From contig MGSU01000310.1 of NCBI GenBank assembly GCA_001799195.1, forward strand, positions 1 through 27,483: a DNA stretch of 27,483 bases, in the 5' to 3' direction. The translations under genes and the position numbers were made by a program. Shown piece after piece: positions 17,901-23,936 of the stretch. Below the pieces are notes generated by a model, which saw nothing but the letters and a program-made list of their open reading frames with translations, ran no database searches and was not told the DNA's origin. This DNA comes from Deltaproteobacteria bacterium RIFOXYA12_FULL_61_11. GTDB taxonomy: Bacteria > Bdellovibrionota_F > JAHFAK01 > YA12-FULL-61-11. Positions within the stretch are counted from its first letter, which is position 1; each line of letters starts with the position of its first letter.

Positions 17901-20900
17901 CCTCACCGTCACCATCCTCAGCGGACCTCCCGAGCTGATCCACGACCCGGTCAATCACAGCGTGAGCTTCCTCGCGCCCAACACCCTCGTGCCGACCGAG
18001 TACCGTTACCAGCTCGAGGTCGAGGACGGAACGACCTCGGCCAGGGCCGAGGCAGGCTTCACGGCCATGCCGCAGAACGACGCGCCGACGCTCGAGTTCC
18101 TCGTCTGCCCCGCTTCGGCCGACGAGGACGAGGCCTATACCTGTACCTTCCAGCTCGGCGACCTCGACGGCGACCTCGTCTCCGCGAGCCTCCTCGGCGC
18201 TCCGGCCTGGCTGCGGATCGACGCCGGCACCAACCGGCTCTTCGGCACCGTGCCCAATACCCTGACCGAGACCACCCTTGAGTTCACCGTGAGGATCGGT
18301 GACGGTCAGGTCGACGTGGACACCCCGCACAGCCTGACCCTCTTCCCTGGGAACGACGCCCCGACCCTGAGCCTCGGCGATTGTCCGGCCTCGGTCCGAG
18401 AGGACGAGTCATACCTCTGCACCTACACGGTCGGCGATCCGGACGGTGATGCGTTGACCGTCTCCTTCCTCGGCGCTCCCACCTGGCTGACCCTCGACCG
18501 AGAGAACGGGCGGGTCACCGGCACCGTGCCCAATACCCTGACCCAGACCACCGTGACCTTCACCCTCACCGTCGACGACGGCCAACTCCAGGCAGACGTC
18601 CTGCAGTCGCTCGTGCTCCTGCCCCAGAACGACCCGCCGACGATCACCCTCGGCCCTTGCCAGAACGAGGTTTGGGAAGACGCGCTCTACGAGTGCTCCT
18701 ACACGGTGACCGACCTCGACGGCGACAGCCTCACCGTGGCCCTGATCGGAGGACCCACCGGCATGGACCTGGATCAGGTCAACCGCCGGGTGACCTTCCT
18801 GGTACCCAACACCCTCGAGCCGACCGACTACAGTTACCAGCTCGAGGTCGGCGACGGTACCGCCCTGGTGCGCGCCGCGGCGACCTTCACGGCCCTCCCG
18901 CAGAACGATCCGCCGAGCATCGACTTCCTCTCCTGCCCGACCTCGGCGAACGAGGACGAGGCCTTGAGCTGCACGTATCAACTCGCCGACCTCGACGGCG
19001 ACGCCATGACCGTGACCCTCGTCGGTGCCCCAACCTGGCTACGGGTCGACCAGGGCGGCAGCCGTCTCTTCGGCACCGTGCCCGAAGTCCCGGAAGAAAC
19101 GACTCTCTTCTTTACGGTGAGCCTCGACGACGGGCAATTCACCGTGGATAACCAACGCACTCTTACCCTCCACCCGGTGAACGACGCCCCGGTCCTCAGC
19201 TTCTCGGGGTGCCCGGATGCGGTCTACGAGGATGCGGTCTATACGTGCACCTACGCAGTCAGCGACCCGGACGGCACGATCCCGACCGTTTCCCTCGTCG
19301 GTGCCCCGGCCTGGCTCGGTGTGGATGCCGTGAACTCGCGCCTCACAGGCTCGGTGCCCAACACCGTGATCCAACAGACTCTCACCTACCAGGTCACGGC
19401 CTCGGACGGCCAATTCCAGACCACGCGCAGTCAATCGGTGCTGCTGCTGCCGGTCAACGACCCACCGACCATCGTCCTCGTCGCTTGCCCAACCGTGGTT
19501 GCCGAGGACGCGACCTACACCTGTACCTACCAGACCGCCGACCTCGACGGCGACCCGGTCGAGGTCAGCCTGTTCTCGGCCCCGGACTGGATGAGTCTCG
19601 ACCTGGCCAATCACCGGGTCAACGGGGTAGCGCCCAACGTCCTCGCCGAAACCTCCTTCGGCTTCACCCTGGCGGCGAGGGATGCCGCCACCGAGGTCCG
19701 GACCAGCGGTTCGGTACGGGTGACCCCGATGAATGACCCGCCGACCCTGACCTTCACCTCCTGCGCCGAGACCATCGCCGAGAAGAGCCTCATCAACGGG
19801 CTCTGGGTCTACGGAGTCTTCCGCTGCGACTTCACGGTCAGCGACCAGGACGGCACCATCCCGACCGTGAGTGTGACCGGCGGTCCGACCGGCCTGGTCC
19901 TCACCAACGGCAACCGCCGCGTGGAGTACACGATTCCGGAGATAACCTCGGACACCGTCATGACCTTCACCCTCACGGTAAGCGACGCCGAGTTCAACGT
20001 GCCCTACCCGCGGAGCGTCACCGCCGTGAACGTCAACCTGCCGCCGGTCCTCGCTTCGATCGGCAACCAGACGGTCCCCGCGCTGGGCTCCCTTGTGCTG
20101 CAGCTCCTGGCCTCAGACCCCGACCAAGGTCAGCTCCTGACCTTCCAGGTGAGCGGTCTGCCCGCGTTCGCCGCTTTCGATGGTGCCCGCACCATCACCT
20201 TCTCCCCGGGACTCGATGACCTCGGTCCCTACCCCATCACGGTCACGGTGAGCGACGGCAGCGCCTCGGACAGCGAGACCTTCGGCCTGACCGTCGAGGC
20301 GGCCGGGCCACAGGACGCCACCGACACGGTCGACCTGCAGGGCAACACCAACCTGAAGGTGGATATCCTGTTCGTGATGGACACCTCCGGATCCATGGAC
20401 TGGGTGGCGGCCGGGGTTTCGGACTTCCTCCAGGACTTCCTCGGGGAGATCACCAAACCGCCCATGGACCAACACCTGGACTTCCAGATCGCCCTGATGC
20501 TGGCGCACAGCAACACGCCCTGGTCCGGCCGGCTCTACAACTACGGCACGGCACCGAAGATCCTCAAGAAAAGCAATTACCTCAATCCCGACGGTTCGGT
20601 AAACCTGACCGCCCTCCAGGCCGCCTTCGCGATGAACTTCGAGCATTACGTCGGCGGACAACCCGACGGTGGTGAGGCTGGGCTGTACTCCTACCACAAG
20701 GCCCTGACCGACTGGTTGGCCGCAAACTCGACGGGCAACTTCAGCGGGATACCCGACCTCCACGATTTCTTCCGGCCCGACGCTACGTTGAACGTGATCT
20801 GGCTCGGAGACGAGAACGATGTCTGCTACCGCTACGGCATCGATCCGTCGATCACGTACACCAACGCGGACATCAACTGGCTGTGCACCAACCACCGCAC

Positions 20901-21534
20901 CCACGTCGACTTCTTCGGCCAGGACACGGACAACAGCAACGAGTGTTCGTCCTACTTCAGCCTATGCTTCAGCTCCGCCACGCAGGTACTGCAGCGGCAC
21001 CCCGCCGCGCGGACCATCACCGCGGAGAGCATCTACGACAAGACCGCGCAGGTCATGGCGGCAAAGGGTGAGCGTTCGGTAAGCATGTCTGGGATCATCT
21101 TCCGGGACATGGACAACCCGAGCCTATATCCTCAATACGCCTTCAACGGCGAGAACCAGACAGGCCGAGGCTACAAGGAGGCCATCAAGGTCAGCCTCGG
21201 CAACCCGGACCTCTTGGATGATGATCCAGCGTTCCTCGGACACGTCGTCGACATGCTCGAGATCAAGGCAGGAAACACCACCTTCGAGGAGTCCATGGCC
21301 AAGCTCGGTGCTGTGGCCGGCGCCGTGGCCGTGGACGTCACCCTCGACCACGAGCCGATCCCCGATACCCTCTTCGCCTTCATCGTGGCGGTGAACGGCG
21401 TGCCACTGGCCGAGCTTGATTTTATTGAGGTCAGCGTGCAACCGAAAGATGGCCCCGTGGTCAGCGTGATCATTCCCGGAGAGTATTATTTCGACAACCT
21501 CCAACTCGACATCGATTTTCAATACCTGCCATGA
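11974..21534 (+). CDS. giant repeat lipoprotein with C-terminal vWA domain
   Basis: A 3186-residue surface protein. The signal peptide ends in the lipobox AGLLAC (C19), and a Pro/Glu-rich spacer runs to about 95. From about 99 to 2689 there are 28 tandem modules of about 92 residues resembling cadherin-like/He_PIG Ig folds. Their consensus is CP-x(5)-EDE-x-Y-x-C, then DLDGD, P-x-GM-x-LD, W-x-VPN, and a terminal LP-x-NDAP. Each module carries two cysteines about 12-14 residues apart, probably disulfide-bonded outside the cytoplasm. The repeated Asp-rich and EDE motifs suggest calcium binding. The last module (about 2690-2778) lacks cysteines. A vWA domain follows with MIDAS motif DTSGS (D2803), then a cysteine-containing C-terminal region. 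The first two modules are closest to He_PIG. The ATG has AGGGGGG six bases upstream. The likely role is adhesion or matrix binding on the outer surface. The ligand is unknown. Confidence 0.93.
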   Translation: MKTTSNLIILLFLAGLLACEDDKKFVAQDPGSSVLDVSTDLVPDTPYQPAPDSGGTVVEKPAVQPGQEQPEPPEPTEPGKPPKQQTDPIVVDVIDEAAIREGLRAIAEDCLTRIKVGVPYECDLTTVSGDEDITFAIANPPEGLTIDPVTGQLHWTPTEDQLGRHVLDVVTMQGQHNTVTQLTLVVFENTPPTFTGLDCETEVAIGLPWECQVTADDPDGDALTFTLEVAPDGMTIDEHGLISWTAEPDDSGWNNFVVQVEDGTAQDSFQQLVHAYDPNNPPIFEFVDCALTAEEDTWYECGFVLIDDSIPDEMSLWLEDFPEGMLFDREAQTVSLLVQNVEAATKIEYTVVMDVLGVEHRERNFFLALPMNDPPSLRFLDCGAEVFEDELYVCRFETVDPDGGEVFLSLDAFPAGMTLDEAAGLVSWRPGNTLQATEEPYELTVSDGRLAQRYPKAVTVLPVNDLPGVRFEDCAQSAEEDSLYSCTFLTLDLDNDEVVTTLLDGPAGMVLEDGTLTWLVPNVLEEETQTFTLLLDDGQDQVEVSRSLTLLPVNDSPTLSFRDCAVTAAEDTVYSCSFFPFDLDGDVVTASLEDGPLGMSLDLLSHRLTWTVPNAATPYDVVYAIRLDDGQEQPRFEQTFEVLPVNDAPSFRFVSCADRVFEDETLRCTYETADPDGDVVTVTLLEGPAGMLVDEAQHQILWTVPNVLAETEVSFRVRVSDGTVEQLYARTVLTLPVNDAPTLVFENCPATISEDQLYTCGVQVADIDGDSLTWFVVGGPAGMLAEPLSERVSWNVPNTLIATTVTFEVVVQDGNAETRGTRSVQALPANDPPALTLLACPAEVDEDETFVCYYQLGDIDGDPLLVYLEAAPPGMTVDQAQRKVSYLVPNTLERTPISFTLTADDGQTETQAGASFDALPRNDAPLLTFQNCATTVLENAVYSCSYSVADLDGDSVTVELSGQAEGMTLDTLNRTITWIAPEMPAEPSRVDVSYRVLFGDGTLTLSLERPLSALAVNDAPTITLENCPAVIEEDQQYTCSVFLADPDGDVLAWSLSGAPTGMLPDLVNGRVVWTVPNTLAETTVHYDIVVQDGAVETRRAVSFQVLPVNDPPSLTLLSCPTRVNEDASFVCYYQTGDLDGDRVTVTLADGPAGMILDQTARRVTYLVPNTVTETQVSFTLEADDGHVTVTAEGSFEAVPQNDAPTLTFTSCPTSVLEDETYTCTYTLADLDGDEVTVTLAGQPLGMILDQGSRTISWTVPNIAAPFEDFDYQLELSDGEGGTATYQRPLRGLPQNDAPTIDFLACPTAADEDELYLCTFQLSDLDNDGVTVTLVGAPTWLRVVGTSLTGVVPNTLVETTLEFTVRIGDGQAVVEVPRSLTLTPLNDAPTLSLLDCPPTVDEDEVYTCRYQVGDIDNDPVTVTLQDLAGIGLVLDTVNRTITYPAPNTLEPITRSFTLTADDGETGTELGGSFQVLPQNDAPTISFQNCATTVLENESYLCAYTVSDLDGDIPTVALVDPPAWITLDPNTPRIFGTVPELDPTPIEQPQDYQVQVSDGTTTVTVARPLVAIAVNDAPMISFGDCVTSLEEDQVYTCSYTLSDSDTPPGDVSVDLTAAPAGMTLDRVQRTVTWSVPNILTPHAESFTLRAYDGETTTNASQSVLVVPVNDPPVITLQDCPSSVNEDAPYTCTYTVSDLDGDALTVTLLGGPAGLVHDAENLRATWTVPNTLAPTAYTYQLEASDGAAQTRAGTSFTALPQNDAPTIDFLVCPTSANEDETYSCTYQLTDLDGDGVAVTLLGAPAWLQVDGGGNRLVGTVPNTLSETTLEFTVRLSDGTAAVDTQATLTLLPRNDAPALSFVDCPTSAREDELYVCTYLASDLDGDPLALELLGAPVWLALDEANARLYGTVPNTVEPETLTFTLVASDGQAQTSRPRSVTLAPQNDAPTITVGPCDATVNEDDTYTCSYTVADLDGDDLTVTILSGPPELIHDPVNHSVSFLAPNTLVPTEYRYQLEVEDGTTSARAEAGFTAMPQNDAPTLEFLVCPASADEDEAYTCTFQLGDLDGDLVSASLLGAPAWLRIDAGTNRLFGTVPNTLTETTLEFTVRIGDGQVDVDTPHSLTLFPGNDAPTLSLGDCPASVREDESYLCTYTVGDPDGDALTVSFLGAPTWLTLDRENGRVTGTVPNTLTQTTVTFTLTVDDGQLQADVLQSLVLLPQNDPPTITLGPCQNEVWEDALYECSYTVTDLDGDSLTVALIGGPTGMDLDQVNRRVTFLVPNTLEPTDYSYQLEVGDGTALVRAAATFTALPQNDPPSIDFLSCPTSANEDEALSCTYQLADLDGDAMTVTLVGAPTWLRVDQGGSRLFGTVPEVPEETTLFFTVSLDDGQFTVDNQRTLTLHPVNDAPVLSFSGCPDAVYEDAVYTCTYAVSDPDGTIPTVSLVGAPAWLGVDAVNSRLTGSVPNTVIQQTLTYQVTASDGQFQTTRSQSVLLLPVNDPPTIVLVACPTVVAEDATYTCTYQTADLDGDPVEVSLFSAPDWMSLDLANHRVNGVAPNVLAETSFGFTLAARDAATEVRTSGSVRVTPMNDPPTLTFTSCAETIAEKSLINGLWVYGVFRCDFTVSDQDGTIPTVSVTGGPTGLVLTNGNRRVEYTIPEITSDTVMTFTLTVSDAEFNVPYPRSVTAVNVNLPPVLASIGNQTVPALGSLVLQLLASDPDQGQLLTFQVSGLPAFAAFDGARTITFSPGLDDLGPYPITVTVSDGSASDSETFGLTVEAAGPQDATDTVDLQGNTNLKVDILFVMDTSGSMDWVAAGVSDFLQDFLGEITKPPMDQHLDFQIALMLAHSNTPWSGRLYNYGTAPKILKKSNYLNPDGSVNLTALQAAFAMNFEHYVGGQPDGGEAGLYSYHKALTDWLAANSTGNFSGIPDLHDFFRPDATLNVIWLGDENDVCYRYGIDPSITYTNADINWLCTNHRTHVDFFGQDTDNSNECSSYFSLCFSSATQVLQRHPAARTITAESIYDKTAQVMAAKGERSVSMSGIIFRDMDNPSLYPQYAFNGENQTGRGYKEAIKVSLGNPDLLDDDPAFLGHVVDMLEIKAGNTTFEESMAKLGAVAGAVAVDVTLDHEPIPDTLFAFIVAVNGVPLAELDFIEVSVQPKDGPVVSVIIPGEYYFDNLQLDIDFQYLP
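12268..20040 (+). repeat. 28 tandem module-coding repeats of about 276 bases
   Basis: These are the DNA copies of the cysteine-paired modules of the giant lipoprotein. Units 18-26 (16984-19467) are each exactly 276 bases. They group into three 828-base blocks beginning at 16984, 17812 and 18640, with corresponding modules most alike across blocks (18/21/24, 19/22/25, 20/23/26). Units 8-16 show a similar three-module rhythm (8/11, 9/12/15, 10/13/16) with small length changes. Unit 14 is closest to 19/22/25. Unit 28 has a short insertion between its cysteines. The first four units are the most divergent. Confidence 0.9.
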
Positions 21535-21569
21535 ACCCAGGTGGTTAGACAACTCGGCAAAGCTGCCCA

Positions 21570-22778
21570 TCAATTCCTCTTGGGCATCACGTACTCCCGG
21601 TCCTGCTCCAACCTCCGGGCGTACGGTGAGTTCCAGACTTGGTCGAAGCTCTTCGCGAGCTTTTTCACCTCGGCCGGATACTTGAACACGAGCTCCAGAT
21701 TCCGCGAGCCGGTGAAGTAGTCGGGGCTGAAGTTGCTGGTGCCGACCCAACCGACCTCATCGTCGACGACCATGATCTTGGCGTGGTCGACCCGGGCGTA
21801 GGGGACGAACCCCTCTTCGGCCTGGGGGATCGTGGTGATCTTAACTTCTATACCGGGCAGGGCTGCCAGGCGTTTCACCTCGTCGATATTGGGCCGGCGG
21901 TTGTTCCAGTCGCTGACCAGGAAGGAAATCTTCACCCCGCGGGCCGCGGCCCGTCGGAAGGCAGCGTCGAGGTCGTCGCGGACGGACTTGTCGTACCCGG
22001 TGAGCGAATAGGTCATGACCTCCGACCGAATCGAGGAGCGCGCCGAATCGATCAATTCGACAAAGGTCTCGAGCCCGTCGCCGAACCCTTGCACGGGGAG
22101 CTTCGCCGGGCTCAGGACCGGCTTGACGTAGGCGATGCCCTTGTTCGGGTTGGTGAAGCCGACCGCCTTACGCCCTGCGGTCTTGTGCGGATAGGCCCTG
22201 CCCATGCCGAGCTGCCAGTCGGCCTCGAAGACCTTGCGCAGCATGACGGCCAAGGGGCGGCTCTCGAGCAGTACACCCATCTCGCGGATGTGCTTCAGCG
22301 AACGCCAGTCGAAGTTCTGGCTGCCGACGAAGCACGCGCGGTCATCGACGCAAAAATACTTGGCATGGTGGATCCCCCCGGTCAGACCGGTGATATCGTA
22401 TTCGGCCAGGGCGATCCCCGGGGTGTTGCGAAGTCTGTCGAGCACCTCCTGGTTCTGCGCCACCATCTTCTTGTCCACCAGGAGGCGCAGCTCGTCGAGC
22501 TCTCCGGCCTTTGCGGTCAAGAGGTCGAGGATCGGCCGCAGCGGTTCGCCCTCGGCGTCGGTGATGTAGAACTGCCCGCTGAACAGCGAGGTCTCTGCCG
22601 ACGCGATCAGGTCGGTAAAGACCTCGGCCGCGTCCGGGATATCGGCGAGCCCGAGAGCGGTGCCCACGGGAACGGTCTCGACCAGCGCGAGATCCAGGTC
22701 CGGGTCCTCGAGCAAGGTCCACTCCGCGGCTTCGAGTTGCCACGAGAACACGAACAGGATGAATACTGCGCGTTTCAT
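21570..22778 (-). CDS. secreted phospholipase D-family protein with two HKD motifs
   Basis: A 402-residue protein. A signal peptide (1-18, cleavage probably after LEAA) precedes two PLD catalytic halves. The first HKD motif is HAKYFCVDDRACFVGSQN (H138, K140, D145). The second is HAKIMVVDDEVGWVGTSN (H332, K334, D339). Both are complete, so it should be an active phosphodiesterase or transferase. Substrates in this superfamily include phospholipids, cardiolipin synthesis intermediates and nucleic acids. The exported, two-HKD, roughly 400-residue layout resembles the PLD3/K4-like group more than cardiolipin synthase, because it lacks N-terminal membrane helices. The ATG at 22778 has GGGAG seven bases upstream. 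The longer frame upstream is AT-rich and does not read as protein. It is convergent with the giant lipoprotein gene (35-base gap, no clear terminator). Confidence 0.9.
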   Translation of the reverse strand: MKRAVFILFVFSWQLEAAEWTLLEDPDLDLALVETVPVGTALGLADIPDAAEVFTDLIASAETSLFSGQFYITDAEGEPLRPILDLLTAKAGELDELRLLVDKKMVAQNQEVLDRLRNTPGIALAEYDITGLTGGIHHAKYFCVDDRACFVGSQNFDWRSLKHIREMGVLLESRPLAVMLRKVFEADWQLGMGRAYPHKTAGRKAVGFTNPNKGIAYVKPVLSPAKLPVQGFGDGLETFVELIDSARSSIRSEVMTYSLTGYDKSVRDDLDAAFRRAAARGVKISFLVSDWNNRRPNIDEVKRLAALPGIEVKITTIPQAEEGFVPYARVDHAKIMVVDDEVGWVGTSNFSPDYFTGSRNLELVFKYPAEVKKLAKSFDQVWNSPYARRLEQDREYVMPKRN

Positions 22779-23164
22779 AGTGCGACTCCCGAGTCTCGAA
22801 CATGGATCCAACTTCAATAGTCTGCATGAACTGCACCATTTCAACATTACATTACTTATTGCCAACTTATTAAGTATATTTAATTTCATCATTTCTTTAT
22901 CCTGAAACCACAAGTAATCAGTTTTCAAAATACCCATTGCACCTCACCCTCTCGTGGGCTGATGACCCTAGCCATGGGGAAGGCCGTCCCGACAGTGGCA
23001 CTACGGCCCTGGTATCCGCCGATTTGGTGACAAGGTGGACGATTTCATGTTACAGTATTTATCATAATGTTTTGATATTTTTTGATTAAATTACAGGATA
23101 GAGATTCGGCATACGTATTGCTGTTGTCATTTTCCATTGTGTTCAAACCCACAAGGAGCGCACC
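22779..23164. other. AT-rich divergent intergenic region
   Basis: This stretch of 386 bases lies between the divergently transcribed PLD gene and the small secreted-protein gene. Two parts (about 22810-22925 and 23041-23110) are strikingly AT-rich against the GC-rich background, with a GC-rich middle (22936-23020). I see no open frame with protein-like composition and no RNA gene. It presumably holds both promoters. On the minus strand a TATACT lies within the first AT-rich part but lacks a good -35. Confidence 0.6.
23027..23056 (+). promoter_or_regulatory. weak candidate promoter for the small secreted-protein gene
   Basis: GTGACA, 18 bases, TACAGT, about 100 bases before the start codon. 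A second possibility, TTGATA-16-CAGGAT, lies closer (about 23074-23101). Neither is strong, and the two cannot be separated by eye. Confidence 0.3.
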
Positions 23165-23584
23165 ATGAAGACCCTCATCACCGTCACCTTGACCCTTCTC
23201 CTCTGTACCCAGGCTCTGGCCGTCGAGCGCACCTACCGCATTTCCGCTACACCCGCCGGACCGATGTACAGTATGGACATTTGCGTCGGCATCAAGGATC
23301 TCTACCAAGAACAACTCCCCGCGCTGCTTGTGGAGGGGCTCGGAGAGGAAGCACTGCTCGAGCTGGAGCTGGAATGTGTCCCTGTCTACAAGGGCCTCTT
23401 CAAGAAGACCCTCGAGTACATCATGCTGCAGAGCACGGTTCTCGCGAAAGGTACTCTCGACGTGGTCGAGCCCGTCCGCGTGGCCATCAATCAGGTCAAG
23501 TTGGGCGGATACACTTCGGAGAAGAACATCCTGGTCACCACCAAATACCTCTCCGTCACCCTGGTCGAACCGGAAGCCGAGTGA
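23165..23584 (+). CDS. small secreted protein of unknown function
   Basis: A 139-residue protein. It has a clear signal peptide (MKTLITVTLTLLLCTQALA, cleavage after ALA) and a mature part of about 120 residues. Two cysteines lie about 30 residues apart in the mature part (DICVGI and ELECVPV), which may form a disulfide. The alternation of short helices and strands gives no family I recognise. It has no transmembrane segment after the signal peptide and no lipobox. The ATG follows AAGGAG seven bases upstream, so the start is secure. It stands alone between an AT-rich promoter region and a structured intergenic element. The codon pattern and signal peptide make it a credible gene. Confidence 0.75.
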   Translation: MKTLITVTLTLLLCTQALAVERTYRISATPAGPMYSMDICVGIKDLYQEQLPALLVEGLGEEALLELELECVPVYKGLFKKTLEYIMLQSTVLAKGTLDVVEPVRVAINQVKLGGYTSEKNILVTTKYLSVTLVEPEAE

Positions 23585-23618
23585 GCTGAACCGACCGTCC
23601 CACCTTGCCTTCTGAATG

Positions 23619-23839
23619 CCTTCAGTACAGTGTAGTTTTTGGTGAATTGCACATAAGTGATCACTCCGTCGACGGGGTGGCACCGACGGGGGACCCCCGC
23701 CACGGTGGGTGCATGGATGCACACCTCCAAGTGGTGCGCAGGATGCCGCACCATCGGGCGCAAGGATGAGCATGGTGGGGGCGAGAGGTGACAGGACCCC
23801 TCGTACCACCAAAAACTGAAATCCCCCCAATTCTGAAGG
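23619..23839. other. highly structured intergenic element bounded by nested inverted repeats
   Basis: The outer arms are CCTTCAG (23619-23625) and CTGAAGG (23833-23839). The inner arms are AGTTTTTGGTG (23634-23644) and CACCAAAAACT (23807-23817), perfect over 11 bases. Between them are the palindrome AGTGATCACT (23656-23665) and CCGTCG/CGACGG (23666-23689). Next comes GTGCA-TGGA-TGCAC (23709-23722), then a 7-base stem from TGGTGCG to CGCACCA (23732-23753) with loop CAGGATGC, then GAGG/CCTC (23785-23802) with ACAGGA in the loop. No protein-like frame is evident. It could be a small non-coding RNA, a miniature inverted-repeat element, or an mRNA leader/3' structure. There is no obvious T-run terminator on the plus strand. 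Confidence 0.5.
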
Positions 23840-23864
23840 GATACCGTCCTCCTCTCGGGAATCC

Positions 23865-23893
23865 TTGCCAATTCCGCGCGCTCCTGCTAGAGC
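23865..23893 (+). promoter_or_regulatory. candidate promoter of thrS
   Basis: TTGCCA, 17 bases, TAGAGC. The -10 is weak, but position and spacing match the other promoters here, and the surrounding CTGCTAGAG resembles the GCTGCTAGGAT at the giant gene. The start point would be about 38 bases before the ATG. No T-box-like leader fits in that length. Confidence 0.35.
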
Positions 23894-23936
23894 GCAGGGA
23901 ACGGAGCCCTTGCGGCCCGTCCAGCGCGAGGTACCC

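Noticed and set aside
13624-18330. Two very long open frames on the minus strand opposite the giant gene (735 and 827 codons)
   Set aside because: They mirror the repeat period of the sense gene, are Gly/Val/Arg/His-rich, and lack ribosome sites. The sense frame has a signal peptide and coherent domains. They are antisense shadows caused by codon bias in the repeats.
12268-20040. CRISPR array or transposon-derived repeats as an explanation for the tandem periodicity
   Set aside because: The repeats are 276 bases, in frame, diverged mainly at the codon level, and encode folded modules. There are no short identical repeats with unique spacers.
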